Below are positions 24,147 through 36,772 of a stretch of 64,000 nucleotides of DNA, piece after piece. The notes under the pieces are model-generated. The model saw nothing but the letters and a program-made list of their open reading frames with translations. It had not been told where the DNA came from and did no database searches. Made by a program: the position numbers and the translations under genes. Numbering within the stretch: the stretch's first letter is position 1; each line of letters begins with the position of its first letter. This DNA comes from Rotaria sordida (Eukaryota > Rotifera > Eurotatoria > Philodinida > Philodinidae): assembly GCA_905250125.1 (NCBI GenBank), contig CAJNOL010000986.1:24931-88930 (forward strand), given 5' to 3'.

Positions 24147-27100
24147 TTAATATCCTTCATTGACCAATTTCTTGTAAGCATCCAAAGTTAAAAATTCCTT
24201 CAAATCTTTGTCACTGACGAATTTCATCAAAAGTTCCGCGGCATCGTCTAATCGATTGCCTTTTCCAGCTTGGACGGACCATTTTGCTTTTTCTTCGTTG
24301 ATTACATTTTCTACCATTCGAAGATCAACTGAGCGACCGTCGTTCAACTTTGCTCCGTGATGAATCCATTGCCAAATTTGAGAACGACTAATTTCTGCAG
24401 TCGCGGCATCTTCCATTAGATTATACAGGGGAACACAGCCTGAAATAATAAGAATGATCAGAATTAGAGTCCGTTAGATAAATTCGCTCTAGATAGTCCG
24501 AAATGCATGCCTCAAAGATGTGATTTATTCACGCGTTCATTTAGCTGCTTATTAACAAACTTTAATCAGCAGCATAGTATAACGTATGTCAATGATGTTA
24601 TGCGTTCCATCGTATGAGTACCCTATTCGGTTCACCTTCTAGGATGACGACTATCATTAGTTTCGAAAATTGATATCCTCACCAGTTCCGCGTAACCAAG
24701 ATTCCAAATAGCCCAACGTGACATTGATATTATGTCGAAGTCCAACGTCTGTTCGCTCGCCAGTAGGAAACTGGATCAAATCTGCTGCAGAGGGATTTAC
24801 ATCAGGTCTTTGACGCTCCACTTAGTTCGGTTTGGTACCTAGCACTTCGTTGAAAGCGTCAAGAGCTACATTGACGAGACCTGGATGAGCAACCCAAGTT
24901 CCATCGTGACCTTCAATGGCTTCTCGGATTTTATGCTGAAATTTGAGAAAAATTACCGAAATTTTGGCAAAGTTTGCATCTTTCTTTTTAAAATTATTAA
25001 ATTTTTATTCACTTCTTGAACGGCACTCAAAGCTTTTGCATTTGCGTCTGCATCAAATTTGATAGGAATTTGCGCCGCCATTCCTCCCATGACATGAGCT
25101 CCACGTTGATGACAAGTTTTAATGACAAAACGAGCATAGTTTTGCATAAAAGGAGTCATCATTCGAATTTCAGAACGATTCGGAGTTAGAAATTCACGGT
25201 GATTTCGGAATGCTTTGAGGTATGAGAAAATGTAGTCCCACCGACCACAATTGAGACCCACAATGTGATCCCGGAGAACGTATAAAACTTCATCGATTTC
25301 ATAAGTGAACAGAATGTGTTCAACCAGAACAGTCACCTAAACTTATTCCATACAAAATTCATGCAAATAGAATCAAAATGAATATTAAAATTTACACATT
25401 TCTACCTTAATAGTTCCTCGTGGTAATTTTAAATAATCTTCTGCTGCATCCAAAACTTCGTTCCAAAGTTCAGCTTCATGATAGTTTTCCATTTTTGGAA
25501 GATAGAGATATGGTGCAGTTCCATTTTCGATCAATTTTTTAAGCATTATTGAAAACATAAACAGCAAAATCAAATATCGATCCAGACATCGGTTCACTAT
25601 CGACTTTAACATGTAATTCCGGCAAATGCCAACCTCTGGGGCGGACCATAAGAACTGCAGGTTTTGAATCTAGAAATAAAAATTTCAAAAAATTTTGAGT
25701 ATTTCCATTGTTTTTGAAAATTCGATTCCAGAATAATTCCTTACTTAGTTCGTATTGTTTTCTAGTTTGAGGATCTTGATAAGAAATTTCACCGCGAATG
25801 GCATCGAATAAATTTTTTTGACCCTCAATCAAATTTCTCCATGTTGGAGTCGTAGAATCTTCAAAATCTGCCATATAAGTTTTTGCTCCAGAATTTAGCG
25901 CATTAATGACCATTTTACGATCGCATGGGCCCGTGATTTCTACACGACGATCTTGAAGATCTTTTGGAGTTCCTGAAAAGTTCCGATAAAATAAATTTAA
26001 ACTTTAAATTTTTTACGAAAAAAATATTGAAATTTATGTCTCGAATTTTCCAATTTGATTTTCGAATATCTTTTTCAGTCGCTGCCTTTTCTCAAATCGC
26101 CGATGTAAGACGACTAAAAATTCCAATGTTCCTGTATTGAGTATTTTATCATCGCCTTTTTTCAAATCCATCGCGATTTGAATTGAATCATCTGAGAATG
26201 CAGTAACTTTTGCCATACTGGACATTGGAGCACTGAAAACTCAATTAAATTTTTTTCATTTTTATTGTTAATAATATTTATAATAAAATTTTGTACAATA
26301 TGTTTTTCTGATAATAGAATAAAAAAAATAACTTTTTCATGACTCTGGACTCTTGGGTAGTGGGCTTTTAGGCGTGAATCTTGGGCGTTGGGCTCTTGAA
26401 ACAAATTTTTACTGTTGAATTCTTCTGGCATATGGTTGATTGATCGTTGCTTGAGAACGAACCGATGGACTATCACCTGGAACTGATTGAGTATTTTCTT
26501 GAAATTGTTTAGCTTCCGTTGATTTGGTCAGGGCGATTGTGCTCGGTTTTTCTCCTAAAATTTTTTCATTATTACTGATTTGCTTTCTTGTACAAGTTAT
26601 TTTATATTTCATGCCATCCTCATACTCATTAGAAATTCCGTCGACTATACTCTTTAGTCTTAGTTCTTTCAAGCTATTTACTTGCAGCAGCCATGGTGAC
26701 CAAGTCGAAATATCCGGTTCCAACTTCGCGCTGGTGTCGAACAGCCGTGTAACCATGTTTTTCAGCTTCGAATTCCGCCTGTTGAAGTTCTGAATAGGCA
26801 GCCATTCCACGATCCTTGTATTTTCGAGCAAGTTCGAACATTCCAAAGTTCAGTGAATGGAAACCAGCCAGCGTAATGAATTGAAACTTGTAGCCCATAG
26901 CTCCGAGTTCATTCTAGAAATTTTTGAAATTTCAGAAATGTTAGAAAATGACATATATTTGCCTGGAATTTCGCAATTGCTTCAGGGCTCAAATTTGCTC
27001 GCCAATTGAATGAAGGTGAACAATTGTATGCCATCATTTTTCCAGGAAATTCTTTTTGTATTGCTTCTGCGAATATCTTTGCATTTTCCAAATTAGGTGT

Positions 27101-28018
27101 TGAAGTTTCCCACCAAAGAAGATCTGAAAATGGTGCCGTAGCAAGACTTCTTTTGATGCAATGTTTCACTCCTGTTCCCTTTTTTAGACGGAAAAATCCT
27201 TCCGGAGTTCGGCCGGCCGCGGTATCAATAAACTCTCGATCTCCTTCGTCGACGTCCGATGTCAAAAGCATCGCTGACTCTGCATCCGTTCGACTCACGA
27301 TCACTGTTGGAACTCCACAAACATCCGCTGCCAAACGACCTGCATTCAAATTTCGCAAATGAGCACTGTTTGGAATCAAAACCTAGAAAGTTTTTTCAAA
27401 AAAGGAAAACAAAATTCATACGTGGAATTCAAGTGAGAATCTGAATTTTTATTACCTTTCCGCTTAAATGTCCACATTTTTTCTCCGCAGCCAATTGATC
27501 TTCGAAATGAACTGCAGCAGCTCCAGCTTCAATATAAGCGTTCATGATTTCAAAACAATTCAAAGGACCTCCAAATCCAGCCTCGGCATCAGCAACAATT
27601 GGAACGAACCAATCACGTTTCGTTCCACCTTCAGAGTTTTCGATTTGGGAAGCACGTTCTAAAGTTTTGTTGATCCGACGTGCCAATTCTGGTCCAGAAT
27701 TTGATGGATACAAGCTTTGATCGGGATACATCGAGCCGGCTGTATTTCCATCTGCTGCAACTTGCCAGCCTAAATAGATGTTCACTATTATATGTTAAGT
27801 TCTCAAAGAAATTTTAAAATTTCTATTTTTTCTCGAAGTTTTTTGTAGCTACTTCAAAGTTTAAACTGAAGAAAAACGGATAGAAACTGACCAGACAAAT
27901 AAATCGCACGCAAGCCAGCACGAACCATTTGCATTGCTTGATTACCCGTGATAGCCCCGAGTGCATGAACATACGGTTCCGTTTCTAACAGTTTCCATAG
28001 TTTGTTTGCTCCAATTGT
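24147..28018 (-). pseudogene. Isocitrate lyase-malate synthase fusion (glyoxylate cycle), malate synthase half broken
   Basis: The fusion performs both glyoxylate-shunt steps: isocitrate cleavage, then glyoxylate plus acetyl-CoA to malate. ICL exons are 28018-27892, 27769-27456 (ends with the catalytic KKCGHLSGK), 27382-26963, 26913-26682 and 26554-26413. MS exons are 26232-~26042, 25972-25745, 25669-25406, 25336-25013 (GLNCGRWDYIFS, RGAHVMGGMAAQIP), 24935-24683 and 24439-24147 (MEDAATAEISR, holding the catalytic Asp). The ICL part is clean in every exon seen. The MS part has an extra base near 25541 (FNNA then KKLIENG in the next frame), an in-frame TAA at 24824-24822 (KPN*VERQRPD), and a frame break plus missing donor near 26036-26090. 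The first ICL exon (about 50-80 residues) is absent; upstream lies a sequence gap. The intron 26962-26914 has a GC donor. Confidence 0.85.
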
Positions 28019-28568
28019 CTGTAAAATAATGAAAACTTTTCGAAATCACTCATTTTTCAGGTTAACTTTTAGTTAAGCTATCAGTCAAGAAAATTACAGT
28101 CACTAGCTTCGTCCTAGTTATAAGTCATTTCTGTCGCTCGTAATTTGACATCTATTTAAGAAATAGTATGACTCGACTCATGTCGTTCTTTTATACATGC
28201 AACATCTTTTAACATTCATCGATTACACCCATAGTAATCGTTCTTTTGTCTCATTAATTTAAACATGGCATTATAGTATTACTATTGTCCAAAATGTAAA
28301 TACGACTACAAGCTTTACTCTCACCTGAATAACATACTAGATGAAACGAGTGATAAAAATAATTTACAACTAACGAGGGAAGGTTCGGAGATGTCCAACG
28401 AATTTAGAGTCCATCTTTTGGACATAGATAGACATTGATGTGGTATGAAAAATCCCAAAAAAATACGTTCCCTTAGGCCTTCCTTCCAGAGTTATAGCTG
28501 TTTTAGTATAATTTCAGCCTATAGCTCAATATGCACCAACAAATCGAATGACATTATTTTGAGCTGAA
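28019..28568. other. No gene seen; expected site of the missing ICL first exon
   Basis: I looked for the ICL N-terminal exon on the minus strand and did not find one. The stretch runs into the assembly gap. Confidence 0.5.
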
Positions 28569-28668
28569 NNNNNNNNNNNNNNNNNNNNNNNNNNNNNNNN
28601 NNNNNNNNNNNNNNNNNNNNNNNNNNNNNNNNNNNNNNNNNNNNNNNNNNNNNNNNNNNNNNNNNNNN
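28569..28668. other. Assembly gap, 100 N
   Basis: Exactly 100 N, the usual placeholder for a gap of unknown size. The right edge continues as the C-rich arm of a telomere-like hairpin, so the gap probably hides the matching G-rich arm. Confidence 0.95.
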
Positions 28669-28710
28669 CCACACTCACACCCACCCACACCCACACCCAC
28701 ACCCACACCC
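28669..28710. repeat. Telomere-like hairpin 12, right arm only
   Basis: Seven or so CCCACA-type units, nearly perfect. The reading frame of the RNF213-like gene opens directly after the last CCC with no AG acceptor between. Confidence 0.75.
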
Positions 28711-28713
28711 AAC

Positions 28714-31700
28714 TTTCTTTCGATCTCAAATTACCTTGTGCAACTATCGAATACGAAAATATTCGAATCATTAGAGATAAACTTCGACAATTACAAGATG
28801 ATAATAATAATGAATCCTTCGATCATTTCAATATTGCTATCAATCAAATGAAAACTACAAGTGTTTATGGTGAACATTTTATGGAGCTTGTTTTCAATGA
28901 TCCAAAATTCTTCGAGTTTTATTTCCATGATCAAATTGCTCTACATCTAATAGAGAGAAATATTCATCTTTCGCCAAAATTTGCTTTTGATCTTCTGGCA
29001 AGTAATCCAACTCGCTCATTTGAGCAAAATGTGCGATTATTCCTTGTGGAATATGTTGAATTCACAGAAATTCTTCGCTTATTTGAAATTAGTTTACAAC
29101 TGATTACTGAAGAAGAAATTCGTAGTGAAATTCAAAAGCAATTGATCGAAAATCCTCCTGACAAAATCAAACTTTCGAAGTTTTATTCACTTGTTATAGC
29201 CAATGAACAATTCTATCAGCTTCCACCTCGAACAACAACAATTGAGGATAAATGGATGTTTAAATGTAAAGGAAATCCGATGATTGAAACTAGTTTAATG
29301 AATTTGGTTGAATTGATACTTTCATCATCAATTATTGATCGTACAAAAAGCATTCAACAAGTCACAACAACCTACAGTTTAATAGCACAAGGTATTCGTG
29401 ATTTACCATCGTATTGGGTCAGTAATCTTGAGAAACTTCGTTCATTCATTAGTCTTATTCGTTGTCTTAATACTTTGCTTCCTGAAAAAGCTCTTGATGT
29501 TTTCAAAACTGTATGTAAGCAAGGATTTGATGCCACATTTGATTCATGTCAATCAATTCATCAATTTATAACTAATTTACGAGACATGATTAAAGAAGAA
29601 CGAATAATCGCAAATGAAAATATTCTTCATCGAACATTGATTAAACTTGAAGTTGAATTTTTGAAAGATTGGTTAACTGATAATGGTGATTCATATGGCG
29701 AAATTTTGCTTTTAATGAATAAAAATGATAATGATCTATGGTATTATTCAGCTAAAATCTTCACATATATTGATCGAAAACTTGATTTACTTTCAACATT
29801 AAAAGAGAATTATGGAAATCTACCTTTAACTGAAGAATATGAACAATTTAATCATTGCCTAGAATTAGCAAATAATGTGACATGTAAAGTAGAACGACTG
29901 ATGGTAAATAGGCTTCATATGCACTTAATGCGTGATGCTAGCGGCGATGAAATCGATCAACAACTAACTGAGCATTACATACATATTGAACAGAATTTGC
30001 GTGAAATTCAAAATATAGAAAAAGTAGATAGTATAAAATTGATTTCAATGCTTGCTTGGCTTAAATATTACGCTCAGATATATGCATTTGCTTTGAATGC
30101 TGATAGTCGACAAGTTGTTCTTCCCAAAATCGATCAACTATTGATAAACATTAATACTCCATTTTGTTCAACTTTGAAATTGTTCATTTTTAAACAAATT
30201 CTACAAATATCAGGAATGAGTCTAAATGATATGCGCGAGCTCTACACCAATCGTAATATTCTCTGGATCAAACCATTTATACAACGTCCTCGGGATCAAC
30301 AAGCTCAAAATATTCGCCGAACGCTCATTCTACCAACTCCACTCTTTGAATGTCACGAAGAATTTAAACGAGTTAGTCAAGTTCTCAATGAAGTAGACAA
30401 AATTAATGAGTTGCGACAGATAGTTCATCAATGTAATACGTCACAAACATTAAATTATGCCTTTTTATGTTGGTTTATCCAATATTACTGTCGTTTTATT
30501 CAGCCCAACACTGACGTTGACGGCACATTTATTCAACTTATTCAACATGATTTGAGTCATGATTTAATCCGTTCTTTCACACCATTAGGACACAAATTTC
30601 TTGTTTCTCTATGCTCGAATTTTTCGAACAATTCTTATTTTCGTCTTCATCCTGATATGGCACAGAACGAAATTCATAAACGATTAATTGCCTTAAATAT
30701 TGTCGCTGTATTTATATCTTTTAAATCATTACCAGAAATAACTTGTCTCGGAAATATTCTTTTTAATAATCAGCGACAGATGCCTAATAGTTACGTACAA
30801 CATCTTTCGACTCTTTGCTTACCGGGTATGGCGGTTAGTGATCCTGTCATAACTCAAATTATGGACGTTCGTACACAAGTTCAAGATCGTCTCAATCGAG
30901 GCATGATTCATGATGGAGGAAAATTTATTTTTCAATGTTCACGCGAATGTCCTTGGATGTTCTATTTTCAGGATTGTGGCATTCCAAATGATCGAAATTT
31001 ATGTACATTATGCAAAAAGCCAATCGGTGCTGAACGATACAATGTTCTAATTCAACGTGATCCTCCTCAAATCAAGATGTCCATTGCCGAAGGCTTCAAA
31101 GTCATCGATCAATACATCAATAGGTACAATCAGACAGTTCGTCTTGGATATCATAATGTCAAGACTCATGAAACGAGCATCATCGGAGAAAACCTGATCA
31201 TTTAAATCGACCCGTTTCGTTTCGTTTCATTCACTTACTTACACATGGTCTTCTACTTTTTTTGCATGATCTCAATTATTTGACCGATGATGATTTGAAA
31301 CAACGTCTCAAACTGCAAACAACTACACATTTTCGTGATCATTTTGAGAAAGATTATGCTCTTCTAGTTCAATCATCGACAGATAACCAGCAATGTTATA
31401 TTTGGTTGTACAAGCTTCTCAATCATTTTATCAGCAATGACTTTACTACACATGGTCTAGTGAATACAAATCAAAATGTTGTTCAACTGGAACAAATGAT
31501 TGAACAGAAGATCATTTTTGTACATATCGATTCAATAACCAATGAAATTGCTGAATATAAGAAGGCTTATGCACAGTTTATTCGAGAACGTGATTCGGAA
31601 CCATCGCTGGATAGTTTCATTGATGAATTATTCGAAGACGAAAAACGATTTCCTCTTTTAAATTTTTTTAATGTTACAACATTTCATACATCAAATCTAC

Positions 31701-33271
31701 TGGATGAATTCATTTTGAGAATGCAAACACTTCCATATGTTGAAAAATCTTATCCGGTTACAACGTTTCTTCTCAAACGTTTCAACGATTATATCAATAT
31801 TCAACATCTTTATCCAATTATTATCTTTACTAATTATCTCATTGAGAAACTCAATTATCGGATTAAAAGAAATGATGCAGCTGAAAAGAAAATTATTCAT
31901 TATTTAACAACGGGCCATGATCAACATATAATACAACAATATTATGAAGATTTTTTACATGCTTGGTATGCATTAAATTTAAAAGAAGTTCGCTATGGAT
32001 GTCAAACGCCCAAATTCGAATTGACTGTTCCTAAAGAAAAATTTGCTGAGAGTACTAGTATTGCAACACTTTTATTGAATACATCGAAAGATGAAAGTAG
32101 TCTTCTTCTTGCTGCGTCTATTAAAACGATTGCTGAATTACAAAATGAAATAGTTAACTATTTTCATAGTACAATTGAGCATGCTATCAATACAGAAACA
32201 AAACGAAAACAAGTACCGCTTCAATCTATTCGACTGGAGAATATTCTCCGTCTCGATCGAAACGAATTAAGTCAAAAGTTAGTCGATGATAGTCTTGTTC
32301 TGAACTATCAGTATGGTAAAAGTAAAGATATCATCTATGATTATGAAGAAATCGAAATGACACTTCGAAATATGATCAGTTCTTTAGCATTGATTGATAC
32401 AGATAAATTGCGCTTTCTCAACTATCAATTTGAATTGTATGGTGAAAATACATCACTGATTAATGATGTACGTGCTCGTATCAAACAGCAACAATTGCCA
32501 AACGATGAACGAACTAAATTACATCGTCTTCTTGTAGGAATGAATAATGATGATATTCTTAATTATCTCGGTTCACTTGACTATGTTTTTACTTATTTAT
32601 GAAATAATGTACGAGAGAATGCGACAGAGACTACAACAATTCAAGCATTTGTTGAACAGCATATCCATGCACATGCTTGTTTAAATGATAATATTCTTCG
32701 TCGACCACCATTTTCTACAATTCAATTACAACATATTATTGATTTATATGAAATGATTGAAGAAAATGCCTTTGATCAAGTCTTGCGTGCTTATGTGAAA
32801 AAAGAACTTGTAGAAGAAACATTTTCAGCTGAAGAACAACAACGTGTCTTAACTGTATTTACTCGTAAGACATTTGAAAAAGAAACAATTGCTGAAACAT
32901 TGAAAAGCATCGATAGTTGGATTTCGATGCTCAAACGATTAATGATTCGTGTATTGAATGCTAATGTTAGTCTTGATGTTCCACTTCAACTTTACCTTGA
33001 ACGAACTGATTTATGGAGTGATCGTGTGAGCGATGTCGATCTTGAAACTTTTCAAGTTGATGATGATGTTCTTCTTCAACATACCTATATCATCCTACGA
33101 GGTTTAGAAAAGAAACAAGGTACAAATAATAAGTCATCACAACAACAAAAAGTATCAGAAATTCAAAGTACAGATGGGCAACGACAAAAAGTTCAAACAT
33201 GGTTCGATTCAACAGCTAGATCGACAACAGCTCCTAAAGTGATTGTAGATAAAAAAAGGATTCGTGTGTGA
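28714..33271 (+). pseudogene. RNF213-like E3 ligase, C-terminal part only, with frameshift and stop
   Basis: RNF213 (mysterin) is a giant AAA+ and ubiquitin-ligase protein. Only its C-terminal region is here. The first frame (ATG at 28848, but open further upstream through LPCATIEYENIRI) ends in an RZ-type zinc finger: CSRECPW, FQDCGIPNDRNLCTLCKKPIG, then LGYHNVKTHE. At about 31199-31202 one base is missing; putting the two frames together reads ENLI, then LNRPVSFRFIHLLTHG, matching the family. At 32600-32602 an in-frame TGA interrupts, and the same frame runs on (NNVRENATETTTIQAF) to the true stop at 33271. No ATPase or RING domain is present, and the 5' side ends at hairpin 12 and the gap. 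Most likely a truncated, decaying copy; a polished assembly could restore the frameshift but not the missing N-terminus. Confidence 0.75.
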
Positions 33272-33614
33272 TCTATTGCATTTTTTGTGTTTCATTTAAA
33301 AATGTTATTTGAAAAAAAATATATTCTTAATATGGTGCAATGTACATGAATGATTTATATGAATCATAAAAAAGATCTTACTGAAAAATAATATAAGAAC
33401 ATAAACGACTGATATACAGAGAGAACGAGAATGTCAGTAATGTATGAATGTAGGTTTTAGTGCATATGAAAATCGAAATAGTCTACATTTATGTCTATAC
33501 TCATATTCATGCCATCATTTATATGCAGGTCTTCACTTGTAAAATACTGTTTAAACCTGATAGAATCCGTTTCCAATCCATACTACAACATTCAATCTAA
33601 TCTTAAAAGGGTGT
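33272..33614. other. No gene seen
   Basis: AT-rich 3' flank of the RNF213-like fragment; I see only the expected polyadenylation-like AAAATATATT context near 33320. Confidence 0.4.
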
Positions 33615-33880
33615 GTACTGAAAAAAGAATAAGTACTTTACGAAACTTAAAAGAGTTCCGATTTTTGTAACAAAATCAAAACCTTTTTGGGATGTCGTAC
33701 GGAACTTTCGAAGTTCTGTAAAGTCTCACGAAACCCTTGAAGCACTCGTAAACTCTGAAGAAGGTTTCGTGAGGCTTTACAGAACTTCGAAAGTTCTGTA
33801 CGACATCCCAAAAAGGTTTCGATTTCTTTACAAAAATCGGAACCCTTTTAGGCTTCGTAGAATATCTATTTTTTTCAATG
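33615..33880. mobile_element. MITE of the AAGGTTTCG family, copy B
   Basis: A near-complete palindrome. AGAACTTCGAAAGTTCTGTA and GGGATGTCGTACGGAACTTT appear in both orientations, and the ends are GAAAAAAGAATAAGTACTTT and its counterpart. The right end touches hairpin 13 with no spacer. Confidence 0.75.
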
Positions 33881-34079
33881 TGGGTGTGGGTGTGAGGATG
33901 GTTGTGACTGTGGGCGTGGGTGGGTGTCAGACGTGTGGGTGTGTATGTGGGTGGGTGGGTGTGGGTGTGTGTGGGTGTGGGTGTGGGTGTGGGTGTGGGT
34001 TAAAACAACTTTTACACCCACATTCACACCTCACACTACACACCCATACCCACTCCCACACCCATCCACACCCACACCC
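33881..34079. repeat. Telomere-like hairpin 13 (long)
   Basis: About 120 bp of TGTGGG-type units, a TTAAAACAACTTTT spacer, then about 70 bp of CCCACA-type units. It is read as Trp-Val repeats in some frames, but those frames are not genes. Confidence 0.8.
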
Positions 34080-35062
34080 GCTTTTGATCATCTTTCGAAG
34101 ATAGACGAAAGTCAATGAACTTGTCTTTGGGATACATCGAATATTTCAAAATGAAAAATAAATTTAAATTATGAAATAGTAACGAAATATTTGAAACATG
34201 ATAAACAGTTATCCATGATATTCTCAGTAAACCTCTCCAAATCTAACAGATTGGCGAGACTAAAAAATAGCGTAACAATTTGATTCATTCAGTTTCTTTT
34301 ATGAAAAAATGTTGTGTAAAGCAGAAAATGAAAAACATTTCCAAAGGGAAGTTTTAATCATTTAACCATCTTCCATATACCGATTCATATATTCATTAGT
34401 TTCAAACAAAACCCAAAAACATATTCAACAGGCTTCGGAATACCATAAATTGAGATTTTAAAATTCAAGTCTAGTGAACCATTTAGGATGATAGACTCGA
34501 CTCTTTACCCATTTTATATTTCAAATCAGTTCAATGTTGTTTTTTTTATCGTCGAAACTTCGTTAGAGTTTTCAATAAAATATTCTGAGAAGACAAAAAT
34601 AATGCTGAATGTAAGAGTATGATATAGCATCCTCTATATCTTAAAAACAATGTTACTTTCGGGTATTATAATATTTTGAAATTGTTTTATAGAAAATTCC
34701 ATCTGAAAATTTTAAAAACAATGTTTCTATAATTCTGTCAACGAGCTCTATCTAATCACACTAAAAAAACTGGCAAAAAACTTTGCTCAAATTTCGAATT
34801 TTCGGCGCCTTAAAATTGACGTTCGAATGCTGTTTTATACAAAAACAAAATGAATTTTCTTTCAAGTAGCATAACATTTATTTGTTTTCTTTTTTCATGA
34901 ATAGTTCGCAATGATTTGTTTAGCATTTAAATAGATTATCTTGCTAATTTTATTTTTCAACATTTCGTAGATCAATAAAAAATAAATTAGAGTTTAGGTG
35001 GAATATTTTATTGAAATAGATAAATGAAAAAATATTAGATAAAGTTCATGTTATTCTTGTTA
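34080..35062. other. No gene seen
   Basis: AT-rich. A segment near 34690-34790 is loosely like the inner arm of the 22168-22803 fold-back in inverse orientation and may be an old copy; the similarity is weak. Confidence 0.4.
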
Positions 35063-35337
35063 TTACATAGCACATTTGCAAGTTTGCCAAAACAAAAATT
35101 TTCTTTTACAATAACCAGTTCTATATCCACATGTCATGCATTTTCGAACACATCCGGCCACTCCTTGAGAACCACATGTATATGATGGTAGACCACAATC
35201 ACCACCATCTGCATTAATCACTAAAAAGATTAGATAGATATAGACAACTTCGAAATATGTTTCACTTAAATAAACATACTACACAAGTGAAATATTAAAA
35301 CAATCGAAATCAATATGATAATCGACATTCGAGCCAT
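35063..35337 (-). CDS. Small secreted cysteine-rich peptide, defensin-like
   Basis: Two exons (35337-35283 and 35220-35063) with a 62-bp GT-AG intron encode 70 residues. The first 22 (MARMSIIILISIVLIFHLLI and two more) form a textbook signal peptide ending near N-A. The mature part, about 48 residues, is basic and has eight cysteines spaced C-x6-C-x7-C-x3-C-x2-C-x6-C-x9-C-x-C. The CxxxC and final CxC fit a cysteine-stabilised alpha-beta fold, and GYC-x9-C fits the gamma-core of antimicrobial peptides. It ends K-C-A-M. No prior exon or ATG competes with this start. The fold and immune role are inferred from spacing only; a channel-blocking or structural secreted peptide is possible. It is too short for routine ORF calling. 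Confidence 0.75.
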
Positions 35338-36772
35338 GTTAATGATTTTTGTTCTTATTTCCTATGTAAATAGTCTTGCATTTATAGTCCAACAAGTCGG
35401 AATTATTTTATTTAATGTTGACTGATATCAATTGTAGAGTGATAATGTATTTCAGATATCTACGAAATAATGCATTTCATATGAGTAATCATCGGACCTT
35501 CTTGGAATAGTTTGATTGTGCGCAATTAATGATTGATAATGTGTTATTCATACATTATTATCTACACCAACTCTCTACAAATAGTAGCAGCGTTTTTTGC
35601 TTATTAAGTTTATTCTCTCCATGTCTTATAGTGCGTTTTTTTTATTCTGTCAGCAACAACCGAAACATCATACAGTACGATTATATCAGAACGCAAAAAA
35701 AATACAAAACTCTTATCATCGTAATGGCATGATGTGGGATGAAACATTCCTTATCGTAGGAGAAGAATCGTCTACCAGAACATTTATCAATACACAATTA
35801 CAGTCATATATAAATCTGCATTTGATACTATTATTAATCTATAAATGCATCTATGAAAATAACAAGATATATCATTTTTCAAAGTTTTTCTCTTTCGATG
35901 TTCACCTTACTCATGGATATATGACGTAGCTAATTGAAGAGATTATTATCAAAGGTGAGAGTGAGACCAATATAAATATTTACATTTCAGGAAGAGAAAA
36001 AAACCAAGAAAGGAGAATGACTAATGAATTTATTATATATTAAGTAGAACAATAATTTATGATAAAAATCGGATGTGAACTCGTTACAAATATAGACGAT
36101 GACACTATTGTTGAAAGATCTTGTATATGAACTTGAATAAAGAATCTTAAAGAAGTTTTGATGAGTATGATTTAGTTGCTAAAATCATGACAATGATCAA
36201 ATATACAAGTACACCCTATTATCTCTACGCTTATAGATACAAGCAGTAATGCAAAAGGTTTTTTGTCATCCCTTTGAATAACTTTTTAAATACTGGTTTT
36301 AGTATTGTGTTTTGCAAGGTATTGCCATTAATTCTGAATAGACTTATGCTTTCGATTAGAATAGGTTATAGAAACAATTTGTGAAATCATATTTTCTGAG
36401 GTCATTAATCATCTATTTAAAGAATATAACATTGCATTGTCGTTGCTCAATCCAGTTTTATATAGTTGATATTTGACTTTTCACCGTAGAAAAAAAGTCA
36501 TATGAGTTTAGTTCTGTGCAATTTTGCTGTGACAATTGAGACATCCAAGATCAGTTGTTTATTTCTCTGCTAATGCAATTTAGAAAGTTACGCTAATCAG
36601 ATATAGAGAGGCTCACGAGAGAACACCACGAACTGATCAATTGCTGTTTAAATTTTAGTAATGCCAATTTGTAGAGCTTGCTGAGTTATTAACTGATATA
36701 ATAATCATTCGGGCAAACAATGCGGCTGCAGAGTAAATTTCTGATAATCAAAGTTTCCATTAACTTGTCCAT
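35338..36772. other. No gene seen
   Basis: Upstream region of the cysteine-rich peptide gene and further AT-rich DNA. Open frames at 35529-35929 lack motifs. Confidence 0.45.

Noticed and set aside
33769-34118. Open frames rich in WVWVGVGV or HPHPHTHT
   Set aside because: They are translations of the telomere-like repeat and appear in several frames on both strands at once.
34690-34790. Possible old copy of the 22168-22803 fold-back
   Set aside because: Similarity to the inner arm is patchy and could be shared AT-rich composition.
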